64,000 bases of DNA from Photorhabdus akhurstii (GCF_018448925.1 NZ_RCWE01000002.1:1-64000), one strand, 5' to 3'; positions 10,570 through 21,789 are shown, numbered from the stretch's first letter. Translations and numbers: made by a program. The notes: generated by a model from the letters alone, not told the origin.

Positions 10570-11187
10570 GTGATAGGGCGTCTCAGAGGAATTGTGCTGG
10601 AAAAACAACCACCCTTGGTTTTACTGGAAACGAATGGCGTTGGTTATGAAGTCCATATGCCAATGACCTGTTTTTATGAATTGCCTGATGCCGGACAGGA
10701 AGCCGTTCTGTTTACTCACTTTGTTGTACGTGAAGACGCACAATTACTTTATGGTTTTAATGATAAGCAGGAGCGGGCGCTATTCCGTGAATTAATTAAA
10801 GTGAATGGCGTAGGGCCTAAATTGGCGTTGGCTATTCTTTCGGGCATGTCTGCGCAGCAATTTGTTTCCGCCATTGAACAAGAGGCGATTGCTTCTTTGG
10901 TTAAACTGCCGGGTGTGGGCAAGAAAACTGCTGAACGGCTGGTGGTTGAAATGAAAGATCGCTTTAAAGGGCTTAATGGCGATCTCTTCAATCAGAGCAG
11001 TGATATTAATTTGCCGACAACGGCCGAACAGACAAATTCTGATGCGGATAGCGAAGCAGAAGCCGCGGCGGCATTAGTCTCTCTGGGTTACAAGCCACAA
11101 GAGGCCAGCCGCATGATAAGTAAAGTCGCTAAATCGGGCGCTGATTGTGAAACACTTATCCGCGAAGCACTTCGCGCCGCTCTTTAA
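10570..11187 (+). CDS. ruvA: Holliday junction branch-migration protein RuvA
   Basis: The 205-residue RuvA forms tetramers that hold the four-way junction open and load RuvB. It starts at GTG (MIGRLRG). Domain I is an OB fold (1-65), domain II has two helix-hairpin-helix motifs ([15 protein letters not shown] near 75; [16 protein letters not shown] near 110), and a C-terminal helical domain (~155-205) contacts RuvB. The upstream AGGGGG is well placed. ruvB follows after 16 bases, one operon. No CTGT-N8-ACAG LexA box was seen upstream. Confidence 0.95.
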   Translation: MIGRLRGIVLEKQPPLVLLETNGVGYEVHMPMTCFYELPDAGQEAVLFTHFVVREDAQLLYGFNDKQERALFRELIKVNGVGPKLALAILSGMSAQQFVSAIEQEAIASLVKLPGVGKKTAERLVVEMKDRFKGLNGDLFNQSSDINLPTTAEQTNSDADSEAEAAAALVSLGYKPQEASRMISKVAKSGADCETLIREALRAAL

Positions 11188-11203
11188 GTTACAGGAGTAA
11201 GCC

Positions 11204-12211
11204 ATGATTGAAGCTGACCGTCTGGTTTCCGCGGAAGTTTTACAAGACGATGAAGCCATTGATCGCGCAATCAGACCTAAATTGTTGTCTGAATATGTTG
11301 GGCAGCCGCAAGTCTGTGAGCAGATGGAGATTTTTATTCAGGCTGCCAGATTGCGTGGTGATGCCCTTGACCACCTGCTGATTTTTGGTCCGCCGGGGTT
11401 GGGGAAAACAACGCTGGCGAATATTGTTGCCAATGAGATGGGGGTTAATCTCCGTACAACTTCTGGCCCAGTTTTAGAAAAGGCGGGCGATCTGGCGGCA
11501 ATGTTGACCAATCTTGAACCGCATGATGTGTTGTTTATCGATGAAATTCACCGCTTGTCGCCAGTGGTGGAAGAAATTCTCTATCCGGCAATGGAAGATT
11601 ATCAACTGGATATTATGATTGGCGAGGGACCGGCAGCCCGTTCGATCAAAATTGATTTGCCTCCTTTTACCCTGATTGGGGCTACCACTCGCGCAGGTTC
11701 TTTGACTTCGCCACTGCGTGATCGGTTCGGTATCGTGCAGCGCCTTGAATTCTATAATGTGGACGATTTGCAAAGTATCGTTTCTCGCAGTGCTCGTTTT
11801 ATGGGGGTCGAGATCACTGACGATGGCGCCCGGCAGATTGCCATGCGTTCTCGTGGGACGCCGCGGATTACAAACCGTTTACTGCGCCGGGTGCGTGATT
11901 TTGCTCAAGTGAAAGGGAATGGCGCGATTGATGGCGATATTGCCGCCAGAGCGCTGGATATGTTGAGCGTAGATGCTGCCGGTTTTGATTATCTGGATCG
12001 TAAGTTACTGGTTGCCATCATTGATAAATTTATGGGTGGGCCGGTAGGGGTAGATAACCTTGCCGCTGCCATTGGTGAAGAGCGGGAAACGATTGAGGAT
12101 GTGTTGGAACCCTTTCTGATCCAACAGGGTTTTATTCAACGTACTTCCCGTGGACGAATTGCTACCGAACATGCTTATCGCCATTTTGGTGTGGTCAGAG
12201 ATCAGGAATGA
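11204..12211 (+). CDS. ruvB: Holliday junction DNA helicase RuvB
   Basis: The 335-residue AAA+ motor drives branch migration with RuvA. Walker A is [12 protein letters not shown] (residue ~60), Walker B is [10 protein letters not shown] (~107), sensor 1 is IGATTRAG (~155), and the C-terminal winged helix spans about 255-330 ([20 protein letters not shown] near the end). ATG follows CAGGAG with good spacing. Second gene of ruvAB. Confidence 0.96.
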   Translation: MIEADRLVSAEVLQDDEAIDRAIRPKLLSEYVGQPQVCEQMEIFIQAARLRGDALDHLLIFGPPGLGKTTLANIVANEMGVNLRTTSGPVLEKAGDLAAMLTNLEPHDVLFIDEIHRLSPVVEEILYPAMEDYQLDIMIGEGPAARSIKIDLPPFTLIGATTRAGSLTSPLRDRFGIVQRLEFYNVDDLQSIVSRSARFMGVEITDDGARQIAMRSRGTPRITNRLLRRVRDFAQVKGNGAIDGDIAARALDMLSVDAAGFDYLDRKLLVAIIDKFMGGPVGVDNLAAAIGEERETIEDVLEPFLIQQGFIQRTSRGRIATEHAYRHFGVVRDQE

Positions 12212-12301
12212 GCTGTTTAATTGCCTGAAAAATCGGGATGGGTACTCCAGCAAGGGAAACCTATCCCGCTCTCCATGACTGGGTTATACCCACTCAGTGG
12301 A

Positions 12302-13087
12302 TCAATTTTTTGCTTTACTGATCAGACTGATAATAAACATCACCGCAGCGCATAGCACGACAGATGGCCCTGCTGGTGTGTCGTAAACGGCGGAGAACGC
12401 TAATCCGCCGGTGACAGCAAGCATACCAACCGCAATGGCAATACCGGCCATTTGCTCTGGTGTACGGGCAAAACGGCGAGCAGTGGCTGCCGGGATAATG
12501 AGCAGGGAGGTGATAATCAGCGCACCGACAAATTTCATTGCCAGGCCGATTGTCAACGCTGTTACCAGCATTAACAGTACTCTTAACCGCTGTATTTTAA
12601 TGCCATCCACAAACGCCATTTCTTGACTGACGGTGACAGAAAGCAGAGCGTTCCATTGCCAGAACAGAAGTGTGGCGACAAGGGTGACGCCGATGGCAAT
12701 CAACCAAATGTCTTCATAGGTGACTGACAACAAATCACCAAACAGATAAGCCATCAAATCAACTCGCACATTAGACATCAAACTGACAACGACCAGCCCT
12801 AATGATAGTGCGCTGTGAGCCATAATCCCCAACAAAGTATCGATTGCCAGTTGAGGGCGTTTCTCCAACCAAACCAGCATCATTGCCAGTATCAAAGTGA
12901 CAGCGATAATCGCGTAAAAAGGGCTAATATTTAGCAATAATCCGAAAGCAACGCCCAGTAATGAAGCATGAGCCAGAGTATCGCCAAAATAGGACATTCT
13001 GCGCCAGACAACAAATGAACCTAATGGTCCGGCAGCAATAGACAATAATACGCCGGCCAACCAACCGGGGAATAGTAATTCAATCAT
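12302..13087 (-). CDS. znuB: Zinc ABC transporter permease ZnuB
   Basis: The 261-residue inner-membrane permease moves zinc delivered by ZnuA. Multiple hydrophobic segments are visible; family motifs include [20 protein letters not shown] near residue 28 and [20 protein letters not shown] near 185. ATG at 13087 gives the usual MIELLFPGW start, with AGGGA nine bases upstream; the ATG three codons earlier has no spacing for a ribosome site. Overlaps znuC by four bases, so the two are coupled. Confidence 0.94.
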   Translation of the reverse strand: MIELLFPGWLAGVLLSIAAGPLGSFVVWRRMSYFGDTLAHASLLGVAFGLLLNISPFYAIIAVTLILAMMLVWLEKRPQLAIDTLLGIMAHSALSLGLVVVSLMSNVRVDLMAYLFGDLLSVTYEDIWLIAIGVTLVATLLFWQWNALLSVTVSQEMAFVDGIKIQRLRVLLMLVTALTIGLAMKFVGALIITSLLIIPAATARRFARTPEQMAGIAIAVGMLAVTGGLAFSAVYDTPAGPSVVLCAAVMFIISLISKAKN

Positions 13088-13842
13088 GAGTGGCATTCCC
13101 TGTTATTTTCCAAGATAATTTTCCCTTTCAAATCATGGTGGTGATTATGTTGGTGGCGATATACTGCCAATTGTTCAGCGCCATGATGACCAAACATAGC
13201 GATAAATTCAGGATGAGTTGAAACAACTTCAGGTGTGCCGGAACAGCAAATATGTTGATTAAGGCATAAAACTTCGTCTGTTTTCGCCATAACCAGATGT
13301 AAATCATGGGATACCATCAATACAGCACAATGCAATTCGGTTCTAATTTGATTGATTAGATCATAAAGTGCCAACTGACCATTAACATCGACCCCTTGTG
13401 TTGGTTCATCAAGGACTAATAATTGCGGATGATTTAATAGCGCTCTGGCTAATAAAACCCGTTGGTTTTCCCCGCCGGATAATTTTTGCATGGGTTGCTG
13501 CAATAGATGAGCAGCGTTCACTCGCTCTAGTGCTGGCAATATATCGGCAGATTTTACGCCGGGTTTTAGCATCATAAAGCGTTTGACTGTTAATGGCAGA
13601 GTGGGATCAAGATGCAACTTCTGTGGAACATAGCCGGTTCTCAATCCGGCGGTGTGTTCAATTGTGCCGGATGATGGTTCGACAAGCCCCAAAACAACAC
13701 GAACTAAAGTTGATTTACCGGCACCATTGGGACCTAGCAAAGTCAGAATATTCCCTCGTTGTAAATTAAGAGAGATATTGTTTAATACCTGACGATTGTC
13801 GAAGGTAACAGCAACATTTTTTAAAGTGATGAGTGTTGACAT
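13084..13842 (-). CDS. znuC: Zinc ABC transporter ATPase ZnuC
   Basis: The 252-residue ATPase powers zinc uptake. Walker A is [18 protein letters not shown] (residue ~36), signature [16 protein letters not shown] (~130), Walker [17 protein letters not shown] (~150), H-loop [11 protein letters not shown] (~185). The His-rich tail ([11 protein letters not shown]) is typical of ZnuC. ATG at 13842 matches the family start; a longer open frame upstream runs through the Zur box and is not coding. Divergent from znuA. Confidence 0.94.
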   Translation of the reverse strand: MSTLITLKNVAVTFDNRQVLNNISLNLQRGNILTLLGPNGAGKSTLVRVVLGLVEPSSGTIEHTAGLRTGYVPQKLHLDPTLPLTVKRFMMLKPGVKSADILPALERVNAAHLLQQPMQKLSGGENQRVLLARALLNHPQLLVLDEPTQGVDVNGQLALYDLINQIRTELHCAVLMVSHDLHLVMAKTDEVLCLNQHICCSGTPEVVSTHPEFIAMFGHHGAEQLAVYRHQHNHHHDLKGKIILENNRECHS

Positions 13843-13867
13843 GCTAAATATATCTTGCGTGAACATT

Positions 13868-13890
13868 GAGATGTTATAATATAACAATTC
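13868..13890. promoter_or_regulatory. Zur box controlling znuCB and znuA
   Basis: A 23-base near-perfect palindrome has half-sites GAGATGTTATA and TATAACAATTC around a central A. This closely follows the enterobacterial Zur operator of the znu locus. It lies between the divergent znuC and znuA starts, so zinc-loaded Zur would repress both. Confidence 0.9.
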
Positions 13891-13918
13891 TTGCTTCTGT
13901 CCACGAGATATTTACATT

Positions 13919-14866
13919 ATGTTGCACAAATCATATAAACTAGCGCACAAGTTTCTCTGTAAGGCCGCGATTACTGCTGTTTTCATGTCAGGGACGATAC
14001 AATCGGCTAATGCTGATGTTGTGACATCAATCCGTCCGTTAGGTTTTATTGCTGCGGCAATAACTGATGGTGTAACTGATACGCAGGTACTGTTGCCTGA
14101 TGGGGCATCACCGCATGATTATGCGTTGAAACCGTCTGATCTTAAGAGAATTAACCAGGCAGATTTAGTTGTGTGGGTTGGACCTGAGATGGAAATCTTT
14201 TTGTCTAAACCGTTAGCCAAAGTTTCACAAAATAAACAGTTAGCTTTAGCACAATTGCCAACGATTAAGCCATTATTGCTGAAAAATGATGAAGATTTAT
14301 CCGAGCCGGATCGGCATAAACATGAAGAAGGTCATGAACATCATTCTCATGGTGAATATAATATGCACATCTGGTTATCACCAGAAATAGCAAAACAGGT
14401 TGCACAGGGGATTCATGACCAATTAAAAGTGCGTTATCCGCAGAAAAAAGCGGCGCTGGACGTAAACCTACGTAAATTCAATGCTCAACTTGCGCAAACT
14501 GACAAAAATATTGCTAATATTCTTAAGCTGGCGCGTGGTAAGGGGTATTTCGTTTTTCACGATGCTTATGGCTATTTCGAGCAGCATTATGGATTGACTC
14601 CATTAGGACATTTTACGATTAATCCTGAAATACAACCTGGCGCACAAAAATTACATCATATACGAACACAATTGGTTGAGCAGAAAGCAATTTGTATTTT
14701 TGCTGAGCCACAATTCAGGCCGACCGTTATTAATGCTGTGGCGAAGGATACGGGAGTGCGTATGGGCGCCTTGGACCCGTTAGGAAGCCGCATCGTATTG
14801 GATAAAGACAGCTATATGAAATTTATAACTCAGTTGTCGGAACAGTACATGGGTTGCCTGAATTAA
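13919..14866 (+). CDS. znuA: Zinc-binding periplasmic protein ZnuA
   Basis: The 315-residue solute-binding protein captures zinc in the periplasm. A signal peptide is visible (hydrophobic ~15-32, cleavage likely after QSANA). Zinc ligands fit the family: His in [10 protein letters not shown] (~residue 62), His in NMHIWLSPE (~145) and His in VFHDAYGYF (~207). A His/Glu-rich loop ([13 protein letters not shown], ~135) is the usual zinc-sensing loop. Transcribed away from znuCB across the Zur box. Confidence 0.95.
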   Translation: MLHKSYKLAHKFLCKAAITAVFMSGTIQSANADVVTSIRPLGFIAAAITDGVTDTQVLLPDGASPHDYALKPSDLKRINQADLVVWVGPEMEIFLSKPLAKVSQNKQLALAQLPTIKPLLLKNDEDLSEPDRHKHEEGHEHHSHGEYNMHIWLSPEIAKQVAQGIHDQLKVRYPQKKAALDVNLRKFNAQLAQTDKNIANILKLARGKGYFVFHDAYGYFEQHYGLTPLGHFTINPEIQPGAQKLHHIRTQLVEQKAICIFAEPQFRPTVINAVAKDTGVRMGALDPLGSRIVLDKDSYMKFITQLSEQYMGCLN

Positions 14867-14886
14867 AGTAATAAGGAACTCAATGA

Positions 14887-16194
14887 GTGCAACAGATAGT
14901 TAAAACTATCGTTCTGGTGTATAAGGAGTTACCGCGACCGCATAAAATTATGTTGGGTTCGCTGACTGTAGCAACATTGGTTGTCACTATGTGGCAACCT
15001 ATTGCTTATCATCATGAACAAGAAGAAACAACAGTCGGCAGCATTGCCATTAATCCTTCTGTAGATAGCGATGAGATTATTGCAGATAGCAGTGAACAGC
15101 TACCGGACGAAGGTATTCCTGATGAAGAGACGAGCTCAGAGGTCACGGCTCAAACTCCGCATGAATATATTGTCTCCGATGGTGACACCCTCAGTAATAT
15201 TCTGACCCAATTTGGCATCGACTCTTCTGATGTCGCGTTACTCGCGAGTCAGCATAAAGTGTTACGGGGGCTGAACATTGGCCAGCCATTGTCATGGACA
15301 GTCAATGAAGCGGGTGACTTGCAAACTCTGACTTGGGGTGTTTCCCGCCGTGAAACGCGCATTTATACCCGTGAAGGCGATCTGTTTAAAGAAACAAAAG
15401 AGTTTCAGAAAGGGGAGTGGAAAAACAGCGTCGTTGTTGGCGTTGTTGATAGTAACTTTACCAGCAGTGCTTTAAATGCCGGCTTAACCAGCAGTGAAGC
15501 TCGTGAAGTCACCAAGGCACTGCAATGGCAAATTGATTTGCGTAAATTACATGAAGGTGATCGTTTTTCTGTATTGCTGTCCCGTGAAATATTGGATGGT
15601 CGCAGTGAACAGAGCCAATTACTTGGTGTTCGCCTAAATAGTGGTGGTAAAGATTATTATGCTATCCGGGCGGAAGATGGGCGTTTTTATGATCGTCAAG
15701 GTTCCGGTCTGGAGCGCGGATTTTTGCGTTTTCCAACTACTAAGCAATTTCGGGTATCTTCCCAATTTAATCCTCGGCGTGTGAATCCAGTCACTGGTCG
15801 GGTTGCACCACATAAAGGGGTGGATTTTGCTATGCCAGTGGGAACGCCTATTTTGGCGGTGGGTGACGGTGAGGTGATTGTTTCTAAATATAATGGAGCA
15901 GCAGGTAACTTTATTGCCATTCGTCATGGTCGCCAATATACCACGCGTTATATGCACCTGAGAAAGCTGTTGGTGAAACCAGGGCAGAAGGTAAAACGGG
16001 GTGATCGTATTGCGTTGTCTGGTAGCACCGGTCGTTCTACGGGTCCACATTTGCATTATGAATTCTGGATCAATCAGCAGGCGGTAAACCCATTAACGGC
16101 GAAATTGCCGCGCTCTGGTGGTTTGAGTGGTAAAGAACGCTCGGAATTCCTGGCAACGGTAAAAGAGGTCACGCCTCAGCTTCTGTTAGATTGA
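14887..16194 (+). CDS. mepM: Murein DD-endopeptidase MepM
   Basis: The 435-residue hydrolase cuts cross-links between peptidoglycan stems to allow wall growth. It starts at GTG (MQQIVKTIVLVYKELPRPHK). A membrane anchor lies near residues 18-38, a LysM domain (HEYIVSDGDTLSNILTQFGI) near 95, and an M23 metallopeptidase domain (~300-410) with HKGVDFAMPVGTPI and the zinc-site HLHYEFW. Separated from znuA by 20 bases but with its own function; co-transcription is possible. Confidence 0.94.
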   Translation: MQQIVKTIVLVYKELPRPHKIMLGSLTVATLVVTMWQPIAYHHEQEETTVGSIAINPSVDSDEIIADSSEQLPDEGIPDEETSSEVTAQTPHEYIVSDGDTLSNILTQFGIDSSDVALLASQHKVLRGLNIGQPLSWTVNEAGDLQTLTWGVSRRETRIYTREGDLFKETKEFQKGEWKNSVVVGVVDSNFTSSALNAGLTSSEAREVTKALQWQIDLRKLHEGDRFSVLLSREILDGRSEQSQLLGVRLNSGGKDYYAIRAEDGRFYDRQGSGLERGFLRFPTTKQFRVSSQFNPRRVNPVTGRVAPHKGVDFAMPVGTPILAVGDGEVIVSKYNGAAGNFIAIRHGRQYTTRYMHLRKLLVKPGQKVKRGDRIALSGSTGRSTGPHLHYEFWINQQAVNPLTAKLPRSGGLSGKERSEFLATVKEVTPQLLLD

Positions 16195-16224
16195 GTTTAA
16201 TTGTTCATTAGTAACAGACTTTAA

Positions 16225-16248
16225 AGCGGATGATTGCTATCATCCGCT
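16225..16248 (+). terminator. Terminator after mepM
   Basis: AGCGGATGAT (16225-16234) and ATCATCCGCT (16239-16248) form a perfect 10-bp stem with a four-base loop, followed by GTCGTTTTATTT. Confidence 0.88.
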
Positions 16249-16351
16249 GTCGTTTTATTTATGTTCAGAAAAAGGTGTGTTGATATCGTTGATATAGCCC
16301 CCTGTACATGTGAAATGAACAATGATCTTTTTGTTTTAAAAGAGTTAGCTC

Positions 16352-17320
16352 ATGTATAAAGAAACAGATACAGACAGTAAAGTTGGTTATGTGCCGACAT
16401 TTCATAAATCTTACCTGCATCCTCGTTACTGGGGGTTATGGCTGGGCATTGGTGCGTTGGCCGGGCTGGCTTACCTGCCGGTTAGAGTGCGTGATCCTCT
16501 GCTGGCTAAAATAGGCTGGTTGGCGGGTAAGTTAGCGAAAGGGGCACGTCGTAGAGCAAGAATAAATCTGTGTTACTGTATGCCGGAACTGACGGAGCAA
16601 CAGCGTGAAGCATTGATTGATGAGATGTTTTCTACCGCACCTCAACCTTTTGTTATGTTGGCTGAACTTTGTTTACGTGGTACAAAATCAACATTAAGCC
16701 GGACGCAGTGGCATGGGGAAGAAGTTATTCTTCAACTGAAAGCGCAGGGGAAAAACGTTATTTTCATGGTGCCTCATGGTTGGGCGGTGGATATTCCAGC
16801 TATATTACTGTCTGAGGGTGGACAGAAAATATCAGCCATGTTCCATCACCAGAAAAACCCGGTTGCAGATTATCTGTGGAATAAAGTTCGCCATCACTTT
16901 GGTGGCCGTTTACATTCTCGTGATGCTGGAATTAAACCATTTGTTGCTACTGTTCGCCAGGGTTTCTGGGGATATTATCTGCCTGATCAAGATCATGGTG
17001 AGGAGCACAGTGAATTTGTTGATTTTTTCGCAACTTATAAAGCGACATTGCCGGCAATTGGGCGATTGATGAAGGTTTGTCGTGCTGCTATTGTGCCGTT
17101 GTTTCCGGTTTATAATTACCGTACCCATCAACTTGATATTTATATTCGTCCACCGATGGATGATATTGATGGCAAAGATGACGCTTTTATTGCTCGCCGG
17201 ATGAATGAAGAGTTGGAGCAATTGGTACGACCGAATCCTGAACAATATACCTGGATACTTAAATTACTTAAGACTCGGAAAGCCGGTGATATTGGGCCAT
17301 ATGGGAGAGAAGACCTGTGA
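16352..17320 (+). CDS. lpxM: Lipid A myristoyltransferase LpxM
   Basis: The 322-residue inner-membrane enzyme adds the last secondary acyl chain to Kdo2-lipid A. The acyltransferase HX4D motif is present as HGWAVD (~residue 146), with [14 protein letters not shown] near 180 and [20 protein letters not shown] near 212. An N-terminal membrane segment sits at ~29-45. Length and gene order (mepM-lpxM-pykA) match E. coli. Confidence 0.95.
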   Translation: MYKETDTDSKVGYVPTFHKSYLHPRYWGLWLGIGALAGLAYLPVRVRDPLLAKIGWLAGKLAKGARRRARINLCYCMPELTEQQREALIDEMFSTAPQPFVMLAELCLRGTKSTLSRTQWHGEEVILQLKAQGKNVIFMVPHGWAVDIPAILLSEGGQKISAMFHHQKNPVADYLWNKVRHHFGGRLHSRDAGIKPFVATVRQGFWGYYLPDQDHGEEHSEFVDFFATYKATLPAIGRLMKVCRAAIVPLFPVYNYRTHQLDIYIRPPMDDIDGKDDAFIARRMNEELEQLVRPNPEQYTWILKLLKTRKAGDIGPYGREDL

Positions 17321-17372
17321 TTTTCGTTACAAAGATGTAGAGTTATTATCACGGCTTGAAAGTTTGTCTTGT

Positions 17373-17414
17373 CCCCCTAATATTGGACATGGCATCCAAC
17401 GATTAGGGGGTTTT
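17373..17414 (+). terminator. Nested hairpin terminator after lpxM
   Basis: CCCCCTAAT (17373-17381) pairs with ATTAGGGGG (17402-17410), followed by TTTT. An inner TTGGA/TCCAA pair extends the structure. A second hairpin, GACGGTAAAA with TTTTACCGTC (17482-17506), follows and could serve pykA from the other side. Confidence 0.75.
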
Positions 17415-17601
17415 GTGACGAGTCATTTATTACTATGATTCATTACTATAAGCAATTAGGATTACATGAAATGTTATAAAAGACGGTAAAAGTCTGTTTT
17501 ACCGTCGAGTTACTAAATTACTGTTGGATTAAATGGGATGCGCCAGCATTCTCTATCTAACCTAATTCCCCGAGAATTTGGCGCTAAAGTGTTGTAACGT
17601 G

Positions 17602-19044
17602 TTATTCCACTTCAAGAATACGGCAGGTGTTAGTGCTGCCAATTGTCCCCATCTGATCACCCTGAGTAACCAGAACAAGATCACCGGAAACCAGATAACC
17701 TTTATCGCGCAGACGATTAACCGCTTCATTGGCCGCTGTAATGCCGTCAGTATGACTGCTGCAATAAACCGGTGTAACGCCACGGTAAAGCGCTGTTTGG
17801 TTTAAGGTTTTCTCATGACGGGACATAGAGAATATGGGGAGACCAGAACTGATGCGAGACATGATACGAGTGGTGCGGCCTGATTCAGTCATGGCAATAA
17901 TGGCTTTAACCCCATTTAGATGGTTTGCCGCATACATGGTAGACATCGCAATGGCTTCTTCGATACTGTCAAAAGTGGTGTCTAACCGATGTTTTGATAC
18001 ATTGAGGCCGGGCATTTTTTCTGCTCCGAGACAGACTCGCGCCATTGCGGCAACCGTTTCGGCAGGGTATTGGCCCGCAGCGGTTTCAGCGGAGAGCATT
18101 ACGGCGTCAGTACCGTCGAGAACGGCGTTTGCCACATCCATCACTTCTGCACGAGTAGGCATTGGGTTGGTGATCATAGATTCCATCATCTGAGTCGCGG
18201 TAATCACTACACGATTTAGCTGACGGGCACGGCGAATTAATTTTTTCTGAACGCCAACCAACTCTGGATCACCGATTTCTACACCAAGGTCACCACGAGC
18301 AACCATGACGACATCAGAAGCCAGAATGATTTCATCAATGGTTTTATCACTGCTAACGGCTTCTGCGCGTTCAACTTTCGCCACGATCTGCGTTTCACAG
18401 CCCGCGTCTCGCGCCAGTCGGCGAGCATAATTAAGATCTTCTCCGGTGCGGGGGAAAGAGACGGCTAGGTAATCAACGCCGATTCTGGCCGCCGTAATAA
18501 TATCTTCTTTGTCTTTTTCGGTTAGGGCTTCCGCAGATAATCCACCGCCCAGTTTATTAATGCCCTTATTGTTAGATAGCGGGCCGCCTACAGTGACTTC
18601 CGTGAAGACTTTCATTCCTTGAACTTCTAATACCTTGAGTTGAACACGCCCATCATCCAGCAACAAAGTATCACCCGGTACAACATCCGTGGGCAATCCT
18701 TTGTAATCGATACCGACTTTCTCCTTATCGCCTTCGCCTTTACCAAGATTGGCATCAAGCAGAAATTTATCTCCGACATTCAGGAAAATTTTGCCCTCTT
18801 TAAACGTTGATACGCGGATTTTAGGCCCTTGAAGATCGCCAAGAATAGCGACATGGCACCCCAGGCGGGCTGCGATCTCGCGGACTTTGCTGGCTCTCTG
18901 GAGATGATCTTCGGCGGTACCGTGGGAAAAGTTGAGGCGGACTACGTTTGCACCCGCAGCAATAATCTTTTCAAGATTATTATCGCGGTCGGTAGCCGGA
19001 CCAAGTGTAGTAACAATCTTAGTTCTTCTGAGCCGTCTGGACAT
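17602..19044 (-). CDS. pykA: Pyruvate kinase II (PykA type)
   Basis: The 480-residue enzyme converts phosphoenolpyruvate and ADP to pyruvate and ATP. It opens [19 protein letters not shown], as the AMP-activated PykA isozyme does. Visible are [10 protein letters not shown] (~residue 35), the active-site region [18 protein letters not shown] with [13 protein letters not shown] (~222-250) and [20 protein letters not shown] (~280). The B domain and C-terminal effector domain are complete. Beside hexR and zwf in E. coli; here a tail-fibre insertion separates it from hexR. Confidence 0.96.
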   Translation of the reverse strand: MSRRLRRTKIVTTLGPATDRDNNLEKIIAAGANVVRLNFSHGTAEDHLQRASKVREIAARLGCHVAILGDLQGPKIRVSTFKEGKIFLNVGDKFLLDANLGKGEGDKEKVGIDYKGLPTDVVPGDTLLLDDGRVQLKVLEVQGMKVFTEVTVGGPLSNNKGINKLGGGLSAEALTEKDKEDIITAARIGVDYLAVSFPRTGEDLNYARRLARDAGCETQIVAKVERAEAVSSDKTIDEIILASDVVMVARGDLGVEIGDPELVGVQKKLIRRARQLNRVVITATQMMESMITNPMPTRAEVMDVANAVLDGTDAVMLSAETAAGQYPAETVAAMARVCLGAEKMPGLNVSKHRLDTTFDSIEEAIAMSTMYAANHLNGVKAIIAMTESGRTTRIMSRISSGLPIFSMSRHEKTLNQTALYRGVTPVYCSSHTDGITAANEAVNRLRDKGYLVSGDLVLVTQGDQMGTIGSTNTCRILEVE

Positions 19045-19603
19045 GTGTTACTCCGTTGACCTGTGAGTATTGGTATTGGTTATATAAAAATAATCAATAA
19101 TCTATTAATTATCCTATAAAACGAGTAAAAAAACTCTTCGGCAATCCAACTATCAAGGCTGTTTATAGATTACTTTTGTGACCCATATCAACTTATCATG
19201 ATACTTTTCACTGTAGTGCCTATTGACCAGTGTCAGCTATAGGGGAACGACAGGGGGAACGTTTTACACAATCGCTATGCCCTAGCGAATCAGCTAACCC
19301 TTTTTTAACGGATATTTATTGCCGTATTTCTATCCTATCACGATTTGTTCCCGATTTATCAATAATCTAATGTCTCTAAAGATTTTGATAATGAAAGGTG
19401 TAGTGATTTAGGCTTACTGGAATCTGGCAATACTTGGGGACTGGAGGAGAAAAACATCCAGAATAGGGATGCTGTAAACTATGTAAATAATAAATTTTTC
19501 TTGATAATGATGGGATGGAACTGTCTCTTAAGTCAGACTTATGATCAAGAGACAGTTATTTATTTGTGTAAGGTTTGTGAGCAGTCTGGGGGAGGCAGGG
19601 GTC
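19045..19603. other. Intergenic region upstream of pykA
   Basis: These 559 bases hold the pykA promoter region and the 3' border of the tail-fibre insertion. A hairpin with arms AACTGTCTCTT (19519-19529) and AAGAGACAGTT (19547-19557) lies near the tail-fibre stop. On the + strand a frame without a start codon stays open from about 19370 to 19634; it could be a gene remnant but I do not recognise it. No HexR-type site was found here. Confidence 0.5.
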
Positions 19604-20617
19604 TTATGCTTTTCGATACCATCCCATTAACTTAACATATGAATTAGTAATTGAAATCGCGGCATTGGCACCAGAATTTCCGGTATTACCTGAAACTGTA
19701 TGGTCATGTGACCCTATTGGTACCGTATGAGAGTGGGCACCATTAGTGCTAGTGTTAAATTTGGCATTGTTCCAATCTGTAGATTTTGATCCCTGATTGT
19801 TCTTAGAACCGTCGAAATGACCATAACGCCCACCAGTAGTTTCACCCCACCCACTATCATGATAATGCTCTCCGGCGATATTGGTGGTTTTGGTGCCATA
19901 ATCAAATGTGCTCGTTGTCCCAAAAAATGTATGATTATGTGCTGGCATTTGTGCCGCTGTCAGGCTTATCAAATCATTGCCGCCGGTTGATAAAATATCG
20001 GAGCCATTGGCGCTAGCTAATCGAATGGTTTTATTTTCACCAATATATTCCCATGTAGTACCCGGAAATAGCACATTGGGGTTTTTATTTTGAGCGAACC
20101 AAATCACAATTCCTACAGGATATTGGGTATTAATAATGGTTTCTATTAAGCCAAGATTCTTCACAAACGTATTTTTATCAGGAATGTCTGCGCCGTTTTG
20201 GTTTTTTTCCAGACGGTTATTTGCATTTTGATTGACATCAGAAACAAGCTTCTGCGTTGCCGCAAGGGTATTACTGTCGCCTGTTTGGTCTGTGAGTTGA
20301 ATAACACCTTGTTGTGTCAATGAGGCGCTTGGTACTTTTGTTGTGATTTTTTGTTCTAATGCTCTATTTAATTGGGTAGTGAGTTTAGCTATATCTCCAT
20401 CATCTAAAACATCATTACCAGATTGAGTCGCGATAAAATCAGCGATAACAGAGGATATGGTTGATGACTGACGTAATACCTTATTTAGCAAATGAGTAGT
20501 AATATTTTCTGGTGGAAACCCAGTCTTCAAACCCTGATCTTGCTCATATCTTTCTTGGCTAATTACATTAGCATTACTACTAATGGAAAAGGCTTTGAAA
20601 TCATTTTTTTTACTCAT
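19604..20617 (-). CDS. Phage-type tail fibre protein, copy A
   Basis: The 337-residue protein has an N-terminal module of about 150 residues shared almost exactly with the next gene (KAFSISSNANVISQERYEQ; VIADFIATQSGNDVLDDGDI; LAATQKLVSDVNQNANNRL). Its C-terminus is different: a glycine/histidine-rich region with QMPAHNHTFFG, GEHYHDSG, GAHSHTVPIGSHDHT repeats, the metal-binding HxH pattern of phage tail-fibre tips. Ends KLMGWYRKA. ATG at 20617 follows AGGAGAG. It would bind a surface receptor if assembled on a particle. No tail, capsid or lysis genes lie nearby. Confidence 0.8.
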   Translation of the reverse strand: MSKKNDFKAFSISSNANVISQERYEQDQGLKTGFPPENITTHLLNKVLRQSSTISSVIADFIATQSGNDVLDDGDIAKLTTQLNRALEQKITTKVPSASLTQQGVIQLTDQTGDSNTLAATQKLVSDVNQNANNRLEKNQNGADIPDKNTFVKNLGLIETIINTQYPVGIVIWFAQNKNPNVLFPGTTWEYIGENKTIRLASANGSDILSTGGNDLISLTAAQMPAHNHTFFGTTSTFDYGTKTTNIAGEHYHDSGWGETTGGRYGHFDGSKNNQGSKSTDWNNAKFNTSTNGAHSHTVPIGSHDHTVSGNTGNSGANAAISITNSYVKLMGWYRKA

Positions 20618-20886
20618 GTTCTCTCCTGGAATTAAATAATTTGATTTTGTAATCAATATGTTGAATTATTATAAAAGTCATTCCATACAATATATGTCAA
20701 TAATAGTTTAGCTTGAAAAAAATATGATAAAATATTCTTATGACTTAGAGTGGTAACTGTTTTTGTATAATGGGCAGAAATAAAATTCCGAAATTGTATG
20801 ATCGGGTGAATATCTAAATTATTTATATTCATCATCTGAAAATATGCTGATGGCTATATTATTTTTGTCCCGTGCAATTTTATTCA
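20618..20886. repeat. Duplicated leader of tail fibre copy A
   Basis: About 220 bases upstream of copy A resemble the leader of copy B (21790-22010): shared features are AGTCATT, CAATAATAGTTTAGC, TTCTTATGACTTAG and TAAATATCTAAATTATTTAT-like stretches in the same order. The duplication therefore covered promoter and gene together. Confidence 0.75.
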
Positions 20887-21789
20887 TTAGGCCGTCCTTA
20901 TAATATAATTAAACGCCACATTCCTAGGACGTGTTTCATTATCACCATTCATCCCAATAGATTTATATTCCCCTAAGCCGCCTCGATCATTAGGATCGCC
21001 ATGCATACCGCCACGCACGGGGTCTGGATATTGAAGAGAGGTTTGATCGCTGTTAGTGGTAGAAATACTATGATTATGCCTTTTGAACGCATCATATTGA
21101 AAACTCAATATACTACGTCCGTTGTCAATACCACGCCAACTATCCCAACCACGAATAAATTCACCACGTAAATCGGGTAATACTCCATTAGGATAGGCTT
21201 GCGCTAATTTCGGATATTTTGTTTTATCAAAAGAAGCGCCGTTACATTGTGCCCATCCTTCTGGTGGGGTGGCAGTCGGCCAGGGGAGTGGCACCCCTAC
21301 CGGGATCAGTTTTTCAAACAAACTGAGGTTTCTCACAAAAGCATCTTTATCAGGAATGTCTGCGCCGTTTTGGTCTTTTGCCAGCCGGTTATTCGCATTC
21401 TGATTGACATCAGAGACAAGCTTTTGCGTTGCCGCAAGGGTATTACTGTTGCCTGTGTTGTCTGTGAGTTGAATAACGCCTTGTTGTGTTAATGAGGCAC
21501 TTGGCACTGTTGTTGTAATTTTTTGTTCTAACGCTCTATTTAATTGAGCAATAAGTTTAGCTATATCGCCATCATCCAGAATATCATTGCCAGATTGGGT
21601 CGCGATAAAATTAGCGATGACAGAGGATATAGTTGATGATTGACGTAATACTTTGTTTAGCACATGAATAGTGATATCACTTGGGGGGAACCCAGTTTTC
21701 AAACTTCGGCTTTCTTCATAGGCTTCTTGACTGACTACATTAGCATTGTTACCAATAGAAAAAGCTTTAAAATCACTCTTGGGATTCAT
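20887..21789 (-). CDS. Phage-type tail fibre protein with tail-collar domain, copy B
   Basis: The 300-residue protein shares its first ~155 residues with copy A. The C-terminal half is instead a tail-collar type domain: VGVPLPWPTATPPEGWAQCNG near residue 165, then DLRGEFIRGWDSWRGIDNGR near 210 and a close in RPRNVAFNYIIRTA. Such domains cap tail fibres of Mu- and P2-like phages. ATG at 21789 follows GAGGAAA. It lies with copy A between pykA and hexR, neighbours in E. coli, so both were inserted. Whether they dock on a phage, a tailocin or a contractile toxin particle cannot be told from the sequence. Confidence 0.85.
   Translation of the reverse strand: MNPKSDFKAFSIGNNANVVSQEAYEESRSLKTGFPPSDITIHVLNKVLRQSSTISSVIANFIATQSGNDILDDGDIAKLIAQLNRALEQKITTTVPSASLTQQGVIQLTDNTGNSNTLAATQKLVSDVNQNANNRLAKDQNGADIPDKDAFVRNLSLFEKLIPVGVPLPWPTATPPEGWAQCNGASFDKTKYPKLAQAYPNGVLPDLRGEFIRGWDSWRGIDNGRSILSFQYDAFKRHNHSISTTNSDQTSLQYPDPVRGGMHGDPNDRGGLGEYKSIGMNGDNETRPRNVAFNYIIRTA

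Noticed and set aside
19370-19634. Open + strand frame after pykA
   Set aside because: No start codon or ribosome site near its left end, and it runs into the tail-fibre gene on the other strand; could be a remnant but not supported as a gene.
20656-20835. Minus-strand frame in the tail-fibre leader
   Set aside because: It lies in duplicated A/T-rich leader, has no ribosome site, and is not conserved in the second leader copy.
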